A program made the translations under genes and the position numbers. The notes under the pieces are model-generated. The model searched no databases, was not told the DNA's origin, and worked only from the letters and a program-made list of their open reading frames with translations. 64,000 bases of DNA from JACVRW01 sp963819115 (GTDB taxonomy: Bacteria > Actinomycetota > Thermoleophilia > Solirubrobacterales > Thermoleophilaceae): the NCBI GenBank assembly GCA_963819115.1, contig CAWFUR010000011.1:1550001-1614000 (forward strand), given 5' to 3'. Shown one piece after another: positions 25,376 to 33,972 of the stretch (the first letter of the stretch is position 1; each line of letters begins with the position of its first letter).

Positions 25376-25403
25376 GTGTAGGCGCAACGGGGGCGGCAGC
25401 AAA
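25376..25403 (-). promoter_or_regulatory. Candidate promoter of the L,D-transpeptidase
   Basis: On the minus strand TTGCTG (25403-25398) and TACACT (25381-25376) are 16 bases apart and precede the start at 25349 by 26 bases, matching a housekeeping sigma promoter. Confidence 0.35.
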
Positions 25404-25457
25404 CCGCTGCAGGCTCTTTTGCGGGGGTTTTACGCGCCAACCCGCAGGGAAGGCTGG

Positions 25458-26882
25458 CTATCCCGAGCGGGCCAGGACGGAGTCGATGGCGGCCAGCACC
25501 CGCTCGCGGGCGGCGTGGTCGCGCTCGTGTGCCCGCAGCAGCGCAAGATCGTCCGACTCGAGCGAGCCGAGGAGCGCGATCACCTCCTCGGCGGCCAGAT
25601 CGTCGTAGTGCTCCACCGGTGGCCCCGCCGGCGCCGGCGGGGCCACCGGGGCGGCGGCCTCGGCAGCCCGGTCCCCGGCATCCACGTGTGCCCACCGCTG
25701 CTCCTCGGCGCGGCGCTCCTCCTCGATCCGAAGGGTCTCGGCCGCGTCTCCACTCTCCACGTCTCCTTCGAGGCCGTCCACCAGGCGGCGCAGCTCGGCC
25801 ATCTGCTCGCGATCCAGGTGTGGCCGCCCCGCGCCGCGCGCGTTCTTCACGTGCGGGCTCCAGCGCAGGAACTCCTCCACCTCGCGCTCGTATCGGTAGG
25901 GCTCGTGCACCCCGCGCACCACCGGCTGAAGGCGCAGGTGCTCGCCGAGCTTCATCACCGACTCCCGGCTCGTGTGCTGATAGTGGAAGCCGGCCGCCTT
26001 GTAGCGGCGGTTGTCCACGCCGCGCCCGAAGCGCAGCAGCCCCACGGTCTCCGGCGGGATCCTGACGCCCAGGCGCCGGAGCGCCGACACCGCCAGGCCG
26101 GTCCCCCAGGGCGGGATCACGGGAGCGTAGGGCTTGCCCAGCAGGCCCGCCACCTCGCTCAGCGCCAGCACGCCGTCGCCCGCCACGTTGAAGACCCCGG
26201 GGATGTCGTTCGTCACCGCATGCTCCAGCGCATGCACCACGTCGTCCTCGTGAGCGAACTGGTAACGCGGGTCGAACCCGAGGATCATGGGAATCGCGGG
26301 GAGCGAGAAGAGGTCGATGTGCGAGGTCTTCACGTCGGGGCCGAGCACGTTCGCGAAGCGCAGGACGGTCACGTCCACATCCGGGTTCTTGTCGGCGAAG
26401 TCCCCGACCGAGGCCTCGGCCTCCACCACGTCGCGCTCGATCCCGGTCCGCGGCCGGCGCGAGCGGCCCATCGACTCGTCGAAGAAGGCCGGGTCGTCCT
26501 GCTCGCAGCCGTAGAAGTGCGTGGAGGACTTGAACACCACCTTGCGCACCGGCGATCCGCTTCCCGAGCAGGCGGCCAGGATGTTCATCGTCCCGATCAC
26601 GTTGTTCTCGTGGGCGCGGGACGTGCTGGTGGTCGCGGAGTCCACCACCAGGCGGGTGTCCACCACGGTGTCGATCTCCGCCGCCTCCACCACCCTGCGC
26701 AGAAGGGCGTGCTGGGCGCCGACCTTCACGTACTCCGTGCGCTCGAGCTCCACGTGGGGCTCCTCGTTGTCCACCCCGATCACGGCCTCCACCGAGTCGA
26801 ACGCCTCGAGCGCCTGCGCCAGACGCCCGCCCCAGTAGGTGGACAGGCCGGTGACCAGGATGCGGCGGGAGCCCCCGCTCAT
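25458..26882 (-). CDS. NAD-dependent epimerase/dehydratase-like extended SDR, catalytic YxxxK missing
   Basis: A 474-aa protein. Residues 1-330 form an extended SDR beginning RRILVTGLSTYWGGRLAQAL, with FKSSTHFYGC where the catalytic serine/threonine strand lies. At the expected YxxxK position the sequence reads TGIERDVVEAE, so both Tyr and Lys are replaced. A long acidic, Ala/Pro-rich, probably disordered segment of about 100 residues follows near the C-terminus. It overlaps the acyltransferase gene by four bases. This pairing resembles M. tuberculosis Rv0501-Rv0502. Likely a nucleotide-binding but not classical epimerase protein. Confidence 0.7.
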   Translation of the reverse strand: MSGGSRRILVTGLSTYWGGRLAQALEAFDSVEAVIGVDNEEPHVELERTEYVKVGAQHALLRRVVEAAEIDTVVDTRLVVDSATTSTSRAHENNVIGTMNILAACSGSGSPVRKVVFKSSTHFYGCEQDDPAFFDESMGRSRRPRTGIERDVVEAEASVGDFADKNPDVDVTVLRFANVLGPDVKTSHIDLFSLPAIPMILGFDPRYQFAHEDDVVHALEHAVTNDIPGVFNVAGDGVLALSEVAGLLGKPYAPVIPPWGTGLAVSALRRLGVRIPPETVGLLRFGRGVDNRRYKAAGFHYQHTSRESVMKLGEHLRLQPVVRGVHEPYRYEREVEEFLRWSPHVKNARGAGRPHLDREQMAELRRLVDGLEGDVESGDAAETLRIEEERRAEEQRWAHVDAGDRAAEAAAPVAPPAPAGPPVEHYDDLAAEEVIALLGSLESDDLALLRAHERDHAARERVLAAIDSVLARSG

Positions 26883-27784
26883 CCGAACCACACCGATTTG
26901 CGGTCGGCCAGCATCTCCCAGAGGCCATCCTGGATGCGGCCGCGAACCTCGTGCGCGGTGGTCTGCACCAGCGCCTTGTCCTCGTGCAGGCCCTCCTCGT
27001 CGAAGCGCATGGGCTCGAGGAAGCGGATCTTGAACTTCGCCGGCAGGTAGCCGAGCATCCCGGCCAGGCCGAGGTGGGGGAACGTGGGCGTGATCGGGAA
27101 GTACAGAAGCCCGGTCACCCGCTTCAGCAGCCCCATCTGCGCGAATACCGGGGCCGCCTCCTCGGCTCCCACCACACACACCGGCACGATCGGCACCCTC
27201 GCGCGCATGGCCGCCTCCACGAAGCCGCCGCGGCCGAAGCGGCGGAGCCGGTAGCGGTCCTTGTAGAGCTTCTCCGTGCCCTTCCGGCCCTCCGGGAAGA
27301 CCAGCACGAGCTGCTCCTCGTCGAATAGCAGGCGGTGGACGTTCGCGGGATGCGCGGGCACGCACCCGATCTTCGGCATCAGCATCGAGAAACCGGGATA
27401 GCCCTTGAAGAAGTGCTCCACCGTGATGTTCAGCGAACGCGGCTGGGGATGCTCCTCGCGAATCGCCTTGGTGATCATCGCCGCGTCGGGAGGCAGCGCG
27501 CCCGAGTGGTTCGACACCAGCAGGGCACCGCCGGCGGCCGGCACGTTCTCGATCCCCTCCACCTCGGCCCTGAACCAGTAGCGGTAGAAGAAGTCGTAGA
27601 GCGTGCGGTCCATCAGCCCCTCGATGCGCTCCGAGCGCCCCCAGTCAGTGAGGCGGCGTTCGGGCTCGACGCCCGGCAGGTGACGCCGGAGCTCCTCCTT
27701 GCGAACGGCGGGGAGTCCGGCGCCCGCGCCGCGCTCGGGCTCGCGCTCGCGGCTCGAGAGCGTGGTTCGGGTGGACTCCGCCAT
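26879..27784 (-). CDS. Lysophospholipid acyltransferase family protein (PlsC-like)
   Basis: A 301-aa protein with the acyltransferase blocks ALLVSNHSGALPPDA (His and Asp of the catalytic motif), LVFPEGRKGTEKLY (block III) and VPIVPVCVVGAEE (block IV). It transfers acyl groups to a lysophospholipid or related acceptor at the membrane. The ATG at 27784 has CACAAT six bases upstream. It is translationally coupled to the SDR gene, an arrangement known in other actinobacteria. Confidence 0.82.
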   Translation of the reverse strand: MAESTRTTLSSREREPERGAGAGLPAVRKEELRRHLPGVEPERRLTDWGRSERIEGLMDRTLYDFFYRYWFRAEVEGIENVPAAGGALLVSNHSGALPPDAAMITKAIREEHPQPRSLNITVEHFFKGYPGFSMLMPKIGCVPAHPANVHRLLFDEEQLVLVFPEGRKGTEKLYKDRYRLRRFGRGGFVEAAMRARVPIVPVCVVGAEEAAPVFAQMGLLKRVTGLLYFPITPTFPHLGLAGMLGYLPAKFKIRFLEPMRFDEEGLHEDKALVQTTAHEVRGRIQDGLWEMLADRKSVWFG

Positions 27785-27790
27785 CGCGCG

Positions 27791-27796
27791 ATTGTG
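27791..27796 (-). promoter_or_regulatory. Candidate -10 element (CACAAT), acyltransferase gene
   Basis: CACAAT on the minus strand, six bases before the ATG at 27784. It keeps the A at position 2 and T at position 6 of the hexamer. Confidence 0.35.
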
Positions 27797-27816
27797 TCAG
27801 GGGCGCGGCGGGCGGG

Positions 27817-28458
27817 TCAGTGCAGGGTCACGTTCACGTGCTCGGCGGCCACGATCGTCTCGCGCTCGGCCAGCACCCGCCAGCCGCGCGGGTCTCCGGC
27901 TCCGAACAGCTCGGTGACCACGGAGGTCGGCCCCGGATCGCCTCCGCGCGCGCCGTTGAACGCCACCACCCCGCCGATCCGCACGTGAGGGCTCCAGAGG
28001 TCCCAGTCCGCGCGGCAGGCCTCCCGCGAATGGTCGCCGTCGATCACCACGAGGTCCGCGGGCGCGGCCCACCCCCTGGCCGCCTCCTCGCTGGAGGCCA
28101 CGTGCCAAGTGAGGCGGGGCCCGCCTCGGCGCTTCGCCGCCCGGCCCACCAGGGCCTTCACCGCGTGCTCGTCCCAGTGCTCACGCCAGCCGGCCGCCCG
28201 CTTGAACTCCTCCACCAGGTGGAGGTCCGCACCCTGAGGCAGGCCCGCCACGAGGTTGAGCGCGCACGAGCCCTCGTGCACCCCGATCAGCACCGCCCGG
28301 CGCCGGCCGGCGGCCAGGCGCTGGAGCAGCTCGGTCTCGGCGGGGGTGTGCGCGTCCCGCGGCACGACGAGGCCGGTGCGCAGGGCGAACTGGCGGAGCG
28401 TCTTGTTCCGGCGGAGCCGGTCGGGCGCACGGTTGCGCATCCCCTCCGGGAGCGGCAC
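27817..28458 (-). CDS. Class I SAM-dependent methyltransferase (Methyltransf_24-like)
   Basis: A 213-aa protein with the Rossmann glycine region VLIGVHEGSCALNLVAGL near 55-72, the acidic DLHLVEEF after beta-2, and VVIDGDHSREACRADWDLW near 133-151. The last is the metal- or SAM-proximal loop typical of the class-24 group. The substrate is unknown. The GTG at 28458 follows the nucleotidase gene by three bases, so they form an operon; an ATG six codons later is an alternative start. Confidence 0.7.
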   Translation of the reverse strand: MPLPEGMRNRAPDRLRRNKTLRQFALRTGLVVPRDAHTPAETELLQRLAAGRRRAVLIGVHEGSCALNLVAGLPQGADLHLVEEFKRAAGWREHWDEHAVKALVGRAAKRRGGPRLTWHVASSEEAARGWAAPADLVVIDGDHSREACRADWDLWSPHVRIGGVVAFNGARGGDPGPTSVVTELFGAGDPRGWRVLAERETIVAAEHVNVTLH

Positions 28459-28461
28459 GGC

Positions 28462-29025
28462 TCAGCCCATCCGCTCGAGGACGGGGTCAAGCTCACTCCT
28501 CAGCGAGACCCAGTCGGGGGCTCCGATGACTCCGTCCTCGGTCACCAGTTCGATGTTCCAGGGGTGGGTGATGGTGGCGGCCAGCATCCCCGCCCTTCGG
28601 GCCTTCACGATGTTCACGGGGCTGTCGTCCACCAGCACGTCTATCCCGAGCTCGACGCAGCGGGAGATCTTGTCGAACGAGCAGTGCAGGTCGTCGTAGG
28701 GCATGCCGATGTTCTCGAGCCAGCGCTCGGTGGCCGGCGCGGTCACGGGACGGCGGTGGCTGGTCACGTGGATCCAGTGCCCCTGCTCATGCCATGTCCG
28801 CACGGTCTCCACGGCGTCAGGGTAGGGCTCGGCGCCGATGATGTTCTCGTCCGAATGGGTCTCCTCGACGCAGTGCACGAGGGCGTCCCGCTCCAGCGCC
28901 GTTATGCCCCAATCGTGCTGGTCCTCGTAGGGCAGATCCACGCCGTAGCGCTCGTGAGCGATGCGGCGCAGCAGGTCCCAGTAGTGGTGCAGCGTCGAAT
29001 CGATGTCCAGGCCAATGCGTGCCAT
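28462..29025 (-). CDS. HAD-superfamily 5'-nucleotidase (NT5C-like)
   Basis: A 187-aa protein starting ARIGLDIDSTLHHYW, where DxDST is HAD motif I with the nucleophile Asp near residue 7. Motif II is in IHVTSHRRP, a lysine in SFDKISRCVELG, and motif IV in VLVDDSPVNIVKA. The group removes phosphate from (deoxy)nucleoside monophosphates. The ATG at 29025 faces the divergent hydrolase gene with only 21 bases between starts. Confidence 0.72.
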   Translation of the reverse strand: MARIGLDIDSTLHHYWDLLRRIAHERYGVDLPYEDQHDWGITALERDALVHCVEETHSDENIIGAEPYPDAVETVRTWHEQGHWIHVTSHRRPVTAPATERWLENIGMPYDDLHCSFDKISRCVELGIDVLVDDSPVNIVKARRAGMLAATITHPWNIELVTEDGVIGAPDWVSLRSELDPVLERMG

Positions 29026-29046
29026 TCCGCAGGTACAGTAAGCACA
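29026..29046. promoter_or_regulatory. Shared bidirectional -10 element
   Basis: TACAGTA at 29034-29040 gives TACAGT on the plus strand (seven bases to the ATG at 29047) and TACTGT on the minus strand (nine bases to the ATG at 29025). One symmetrical block can therefore serve both divergent genes, each nearly leaderless. Confidence 0.5.
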
Positions 29047-30051
29047 ATGCCGAGGGTCTTCGCCTCCCACGCGCGTCCCACGTCGCCCAGGCGCGCCAAG
29101 ACCGCCGGAGAGGAGTACGGAGGCACCGCGGAGCCGAGCTGGCGCGAGGTGGACTGGGCCTCTCACCTGCGCCGCGGCCGCTTCGCGGGGGCCGAAGTGA
29201 ACTACCTGGACATGGCTCCGAAGGATCCGGCCGGAGCCGATCGGGCGCCCGTGCTGTTCGTCCACGGACTCGGCGGCCAGTGGCAGAACTGGATCCAGAA
29301 CATGCCCCGGGTGGCGCTCGAGCGCCGCGTGGTGACGCTCGACCTTCCCGGGTTCGGGCTCTCCCCCATGCCCCCGGAGCCGATCTCGATCCCGTTCTAC
29401 GCACGGGTGGTCGAGGAGCTGGCCCAGGAGCTCGGACTGGGGAGCGTTGCTCTCGTCGGCAACTCGATGGGCGGATTCGTGGGCGCGAACCTGGTGATCG
29501 ACTACCCGTCGCGAGTGGAGCGGCTCATGCTCGTGTCCGCGGCCGGGATCACCACGAACAACCTCTTTCGCGCGCCGGCCGTGACGCTCGGCCGGGCCGC
29601 CGCCGCGGTCATGGTCTACACCTCGGCCCGCCACCGTCAAACGGCACGCCGGCCCATTGGCCGAGTCATGGCCCTGTCCCTTGTCGCGCGCTACCCCACC
29701 CGCCTGGACGCCGACCTGGCATGGGAGGCGATGATGAAGGGCGCGGGCAAGCCGGGATTCAACGACGCGCTGCGCGCGAACCTGGTGTTCGACTTCCGCA
29801 CACGGCTGCCCGAGATCGCCTGTCCGACGCTGATCGTGTGGGGCGAGGACGATGCCGTGCTGCCCGTGCAGGACGCCGATGAATACGAGCGCCTGCTGCC
29901 GGACGCTCGCAAGCTGGTGATGCGCGACACCGGCCACGTGCCGATGCTGGAGCGACCCGGCACCTTCAACGACGTGCTGATGGAGTTCCTGGACGAGACC
30001 GGCCCGGCGGAGGAGAAGGAGTCCGCGCCCGGCGTCAGCCAGGTGGCATAG
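29047..30051 (+). CDS. Alpha/beta-fold hydrolase
   Basis: A 334-aa protein. After a basic N-terminus of about 60 residues comes the fold: VLFVHGLGGQWQNW (oxyanion region), LVGNSMGGFVGANL (nucleophile serine near 148), LIVWGEDDAVLP (acid) and DTGHVPMLERP (histidine). It is a member of the peroxidase/esterase/MhpC-like group; the substrate is unknown. It is followed after seven bases by a cupin gene. Confidence 0.82.
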   Translation: MPRVFASHARPTSPRRAKTAGEEYGGTAEPSWREVDWASHLRRGRFAGAEVNYLDMAPKDPAGADRAPVLFVHGLGGQWQNWIQNMPRVALERRVVTLDLPGFGLSPMPPEPISIPFYARVVEELAQELGLGSVALVGNSMGGFVGANLVIDYPSRVERLMLVSAAGITTNNLFRAPAVTLGRAAAAVMVYTSARHRQTARRPIGRVMALSLVARYPTRLDADLAWEAMMKGAGKPGFNDALRANLVFDFRTRLPEIACPTLIVWGEDDAVLPVQDADEYERLLPDARKLVMRDTGHVPMLERPGTFNDVLMEFLDETGPAEEKESAPGVSQVA

Positions 30052-30058
30052 TCGGCCC

Positions 30059-30439
30059 ATGAGCTTCTCGAGGAAGAACCTCCACGACGTGGAGGACATG
30101 GCGGCCAAGCACGGCTTCGGCGACCTCCAGGAGGCGCGCTTTCCGCGCGAGGATCTGGACGCGTCCGAGACCGGCCTGGCCTACCTCGTGCTGCGGCCCG
30201 GCAAGCGCCAGCCCTTCGCCCACCGCCATGAGGAGGCGGAGGAGATCTACGTGGTGCTCTCCGGCAGCGGCCGGGTCAAGCTGGATGACGAGATCGTGGA
30301 CCTGGGGACGATGGACGCCATCCGGGTCGGGCCGTCGGTGGTGAGGGCCTTCGAGGCGGGCGACGAGGGGCTCGAGCTGCTGGCGTTCGGCCCCCGCCAC
30401 GCCGGGGACGCCGAGCAGATTCAGGGCTTCTGGGACTGA
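30059..30439 (+). CDS. Cupin-domain protein
   Basis: A 126-aa single-domain cupin. Motif 1 is seen in FAHRHEEAEEIYVVLSGSGRV (two His and one Glu as metal ligands) and motif 2 in VGPSVVRAFEAGDEGLELLAF, where the usual His is missing. It is a sugar-isomerase or regulatory-type small cupin of unknown ligand. It probably shares a transcript with the upstream hydrolase. Confidence 0.78.
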   Translation: MSFSRKNLHDVEDMAAKHGFGDLQEARFPREDLDASETGLAYLVLRPGKRQPFAHRHEEAEEIYVVLSGSGRVKLDDEIVDLGTMDAIRVGPSVVRAFEAGDEGLELLAFGPRHAGDAEQIQGFWD

Positions 30440-30467
30440 GCCGCCCGGGGGGCACGCTCCGGCCCGT

Positions 30468-32144
30468 CTAGCTCGTCAGCGCTCCCTGCGCGGCGGATCC
30501 CACGTGGCGGGCGTACTTGCCGAGCACGCCCCTCTCGTAGCGCGCCGGCGGGGACTCGTAGGCGGCCACCCGGGCGGCGATCTCGTCGGGCGGGAGGTCC
30601 ACGTTCAGCTCGCGGGCGGTCACGTCGAAGATCACCGTGTCGCCGTCGCGGACGGCGGCGATCGGACCGCCGTGGGCTGCCTCCGGGGCCACGTGCCCTG
30701 CCATGAAGCCGTGGGTGGCGCCGGAGAAGCGGCCGTCGGTGAGCAATGCGACCGAGTCGCCGAGGCCCTCGCCCACCAGCGCGGCGGTCACGTGGAGCAT
30801 CTCGCGCATGCCGGGGCCGCCGGCAGGACCCTCGTTGCGGATGACCACCACGTCCCCGGGCTGAATCTCGCTCGCGGTGACGGCCGCGAACGCGTCCTCC
30901 TCGCGCTCGAACACGCGCGCCGGGCCGCGGTGCTCCATGCGGTCGTGCCCGGAGAGCTTCACCACGCAGCCGTCCGGGGCGAGGTTTCCGCGGAGGATGG
31001 CGAACCCGCCATTCGGCTTGATCGCCTGCGACGGCGGGAGCACCACGTCCTGGCCCTCGGTCTCCTCGGCCTGGTCGGCCAACTCGCCCAGGGTCTGGCC
31101 GGTCACGGACATGGCGTCCTCGTGGAGCAGCCCGGTCTCCTTCAGCCGCTTGATCACGAGCGGCACCCCGCCGGCCCGGTAGAGGTCGGTGGCCACGTAG
31201 CGCCCGCTCGGCTTCAGGTCGGCCAGCAGCGGCGTGTTCCAGGCGATGCGGTCGAAGTCGTCGAGGTCCAGGTCCACGCCGGCCTCGTTGGCCACCGCGA
31301 GCAGGTGGAGCACGAGGTTGGTGGAGCCGCCCGACATCGCGCCCGCGGCAATCGCGTTCTCGAGGCCATCCCGGGTGATCAGGCTGCTCGGGCGCAGGTC
31401 ACGCTCCAGCACGTCGAGCACGAGGCGACCGCACTCGGCGGCCACCTGGCCCTTCTTCCCGTCCTCGGCCGGCACCATCGAGCTCCCCACCGGGGAGATG
31501 CCGAGCACCTCGAAGGCCATGGCCATCGTGTTGGCGGTGAACTGGCCTCCGCAGGCGCCGGCCCCGGGCGATGCGTGGGACTCGAGGTCGCGGAGCTCTT
31601 CGTCGTTCAGGTCCCCCGCGGCGTGGGCGCCGATGCCCTCGAACACGTCCTGGATCGTCACGTCCTTGCCGCGCCAGCGGCCTGGGGCGATCGAGCCGCC
31701 GTAGAGCATGAGGCTGGGGATGTCGAGGCGGGCGAGGGCCATCACGCAGCCGGGAATGGTCTTGTCGCAGCCCGACAGGGCGATCACCGCGTCGAACATG
31801 TGACCGCGGACCACGAGCTCGATCGAGTCGGCGATCACCTCGCGGCTGACCAGCGAGGCCCGCATGCCCTCGGTGCCCATCGTGATGCCGTCGGAGATGG
31901 CGACGGTGTTGAACTCCATCGGCGTGCCGCCGGCCTCGCGTACCCCCTCCTTCACCTTCTCCGCCAGCCGGCGCAGGTGGAAGTTGCAGGGCATCGTCTC
32001 CGTCCAGGTGTTGGCGATGGCCACCATCGGGCGGCTGAGGGCGTCGTCGTCGTACCCGATGCCCCGCAGGTAGGCGCGCGCCTGGGCCCGGTCGGGACCG
32101 TCCAGGATGACCCGGCTTCGACTGCGCAGGTCTCGCTCGTTCAC
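30468..32144 (-). CDS. ilvD: Dihydroxy-acid dehydratase
   Basis: A 558-aa enzyme of branched-chain amino acid synthesis that converts 2,3-dihydroxy-3-methylbutanoate to 2-oxoisovalerate (and the isoleucine homologue). The iron-sulphur cysteines are in TMPCNFH, LSGCDKTIPGC and GAGACGGQFTANTM. Further family blocks are DGITMGTEGMRASLVSREV in outline and LTDGRFSGATHGF. The GTG at 32144 overlaps the stop of the upstream gene by four bases. No other ilv gene is in the window. Confidence 0.95.
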   Translation of the reverse strand: MNERDLRSRSRVILDGPDRAQARAYLRGIGYDDDALSRPMVAIANTWTETMPCNFHLRRLAEKVKEGVREAGGTPMEFNTVAISDGITMGTEGMRASLVSREVIADSIELVVRGHMFDAVIALSGCDKTIPGCVMALARLDIPSLMLYGGSIAPGRWRGKDVTIQDVFEGIGAHAAGDLNDEELRDLESHASPGAGACGGQFTANTMAMAFEVLGISPVGSSMVPAEDGKKGQVAAECGRLVLDVLERDLRPSSLITRDGLENAIAAGAMSGGSTNLVLHLLAVANEAGVDLDLDDFDRIAWNTPLLADLKPSGRYVATDLYRAGGVPLVIKRLKETGLLHEDAMSVTGQTLGELADQAEETEGQDVVLPPSQAIKPNGGFAILRGNLAPDGCVVKLSGHDRMEHRGPARVFEREEDAFAAVTASEIQPGDVVVIRNEGPAGGPGMREMLHVTAALVGEGLGDSVALLTDGRFSGATHGFMAGHVAPEAAHGGPIAAVRDGDTVIFDVTARELNVDLPPDEIAARVAAYESPPARYERGVLGKYARHVGSAAQGALTS

Positions 32145-32746
32145 TGAGCGCCCGAGGAGAGCTCGCCGCGGCGGGGGCGCCGCCGCTCCCATTCCGCCAG
32201 CCGCCAGAGGTCGCGGCGGACCCGGGCAGGGTCGAGCTGACGTCCCACGAGGTGCATGTTGGCCCTGCGGATGACGCGGTCCTCGTCGGAGGTCAGGGCC
32301 ATCCACTTGGCGAGCACGTCGTCGGAGGCGGGCAGGCGCGAGCCGGTAGCTCCACTCATGTCCGGGAACTCGACGCAGTACTCGCTGAGCAGCCGGCCGG
32401 TGCCGGGAAGGTAGGCCACGATCGGCTTGTGTGGGTACACGAGGTAGGCGTACCCGGCCGTCGGCCCCCGGTCGGCCTCGCGGCGCGCGTGCCGCCCGGC
32501 CACGCGGATGAATCCGAGGTCGCGGTACATCCCCCACTCCTCGTCGTTCACGCAGGAGCGCAGAAGCTCACGCGCGCGGAGCTCGGCGCGGCGCTCACGC
32601 CCCGGGTCGTAGAAATTGAGCCCGGGGACGTCCGCCGAGCCGCGTCTCGCGGCCCGCTCGGCGCGCTTGCGAGCGATCACGGGCGCCAGCAGGGGACCGG
32701 CGAGCGCGGCCGCGACCAGGGCGAGAACGAGAAGGGCGAGGATCAC
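32141..32746 (-). CDS. Membrane-anchored hypothetical protein, 201 aa
   Basis: A single N-terminal hydrophobic helix (ILALLVLALVAAALAGPLLAPV) is followed by an Arg-rich cytoplasmic domain with the conserved-looking phrases NDEEWGMYRDLGFIRV and AYLVYPHKPIVAYLPGTGRLL. No family recognised. It sits between a 77-aa unknown gene and ilvD and is probably co-transcribed with both. Confidence 0.6.
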   Translation of the reverse strand: MILALLVLALVAAALAGPLLAPVIARKRAERAARRGSADVPGLNFYDPGRERRAELRARELLRSCVNDEEWGMYRDLGFIRVAGRHARREADRGPTAGYAYLVYPHKPIVAYLPGTGRLLSEYCVEFPDMSGATGSRLPASDDVLAKWMALTSDEDRVIRRANMHLVGRQLDPARVRRDLWRLAEWERRRPRRGELSSGAQ

Positions 32747-32755
32747 GGCGCCGGG

Positions 32756-32989
32756 TCAGCCACCCGACGCGCGTGGGAAGAAGATCACCCTCTCGGCGCC
32801 GGGGGGGATCTCGCCGTACTGCTTCACCATCTGTGCCTCGCGGCGGCCGCTGCCGGGCTCGGTGGTGGGCACGGCGGCCCACATGCCCTCGTCGAGCTGA
32901 CGACGGAACTCCTCGACCAGCCGCTCCTCGTCCTCGCGCATGAGGGGATCACCCTCGGCGAGGAGCACCTCGCCATGACCCGGCTTCAT
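32756..32989 (-). CDS. Small conserved hypothetical protein, 77 aa
   Basis: A compact acidic protein: GHGEVLLAEGDPLMREDEERL and EEFRRQLDEGMWAAVP, ending GAERVIFFPRASGG. No family or catalytic motif recognised. It is the first gene of a three-gene run ending in ilvD. No clear ribosome site precedes the ATG. Confidence 0.6.
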   Translation of the reverse strand: MKPGHGEVLLAEGDPLMREDEERLVEEFRRQLDEGMWAAVPTTEPGSGRREAQMVKQYGEIPPGAERVIFFPRASGG

Positions 32990-33054
32990 GCGCAGGAACT
33001 TGATTGTTTCTCCAGTCGGTGCGGAATGCGGACGGCCACCTCGGCGGCCGATTG

Positions 33055-33060
33055 ATTATG
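33055..33060 (-). promoter_or_regulatory. Candidate -10 element (CATAAT) upstream of the 77-aa gene
   Basis: CATAAT on the minus strand stands out in GC-rich surroundings, about 65 bases before the ATG at 32989. No good -35 was seen. Confidence 0.3.
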
Positions 33061-33116
33061 CCACGGCGCTCCCCTCGGCCCGCCGGGGCTCCAGCCGGCC
33101 GGCGATTGGCCGCCGC

Positions 33117-33930
33117 TCAGGTGGGACGTCGGCCGCGCACGTCGAGAGCGTCCACCGGTCCGGGCCCCTCGCCCAGCTCACGGAGGCCGCGGGCCACCGC
33201 CGCCGAGGCGATGGCCTTGGCGCGCCGGGCCGCCTCGAGCGGCTCGTACCCGTGGGCTAGATGCGCGGCCAGGGCCGAGGAGTGCGTGCACCCCGAGCCG
33301 TGCGCCGCGCCGCCGGGATGCCGCTCGCCGTGGATCTCGACGAGCCGGTCGCCATCGTAGAACACGTCGCTCGCCTCCTCGCGATGCCCGCCGGTGACCA
33401 CCACGACGCCCGGGCCGAGAGCGTGCACGGCCCGCGCGAGCTCGTCGGGAGGAGTGCCGGGTCCGAGCCCGGCCAGCTCGGCGGCCTCCATCAGGTTCGG
33501 CGTGGCCACCGCGACGCGCGGCAGCCAGCCGCTCGCGGAGCGCCCGCTCGGCTTCCTCCTCGAGGAGGCGCCCGCCGCTCTCCGCCACCATCACCGGATC
33601 GAGGACCACGGGCACGTGCTCAGGCACCATCTCGAGGGCCTGCACCACGGCGACGATCGTCTCGGTGTTGCCGAGCATGCCGATCTTCACCGCGTCCACA
33701 CCGATGTCCTCCACCACGGCCCGAACCTGGGCCACCACGGCCTCGGGAGGCAGCGGAAACACCGCGGTCACGGCCATGGTGTTCTGCGCGGTGATCGCGG
33801 TGATCGCGGTCATCCCGTGCACACCGCAGGCGGCGAACGCCTTGAGGTCGGCCTGAATTCCCGCGCCGCCCCCGGAGTCCGAGCCCGCGATGGAGAGTAC
33901 GCGCGGGGGCGCTGAAGTGGGCTGGGCCAT
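33117..33930 (-). pseudogene. thiD: Hydroxymethylpyrimidine (phosphate) kinase, frameshifted
   Basis: The first frame gives the ribokinase-like N-terminus VLSIAGSDSGGGAGIQADLKAF in outline, then VDAVKIGMLGN and VVLDPVMVAESGGRLL. Homology then moves to another frame at about 33525, where ERLLPRVAVATPNLMEAAEL is expected, and continues with VVVTGGHREEASDVFYDG and HGSGCTHSSALAAHL to the end. Removing one G restores a normal about 270-aa ThiD of thiamine biosynthesis. A single extra base in a conserved gene suggests a sequence error rather than decay. Confidence 0.85.
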
Positions 33931-33939
33931 CGCGCCGTG

Positions 33940-33945
33940 AGGATA
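33940..33945 (-). promoter_or_regulatory. Candidate -10 element (TATCCT), thiD
   Basis: TATCCT on the minus strand, nine bases before the ATG at 33930. It lies in a 15-base block shared exactly with the ftsY upstream region. Confidence 0.45.
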
Positions 33946-33972
33946 GGCGGCGCAGTTTGGGGGTGGCCGGGT

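Noticed and set aside
24421..26928. An 835-aa minus-strand frame and an 886-aa plus-strand frame across the L,D-transpeptidase and SDR genes.
   Set aside because: Both are Arg/Gly/His-rich shadows of real genes, common in GC-rich DNA; they cross two recognised genes and lack any motif.
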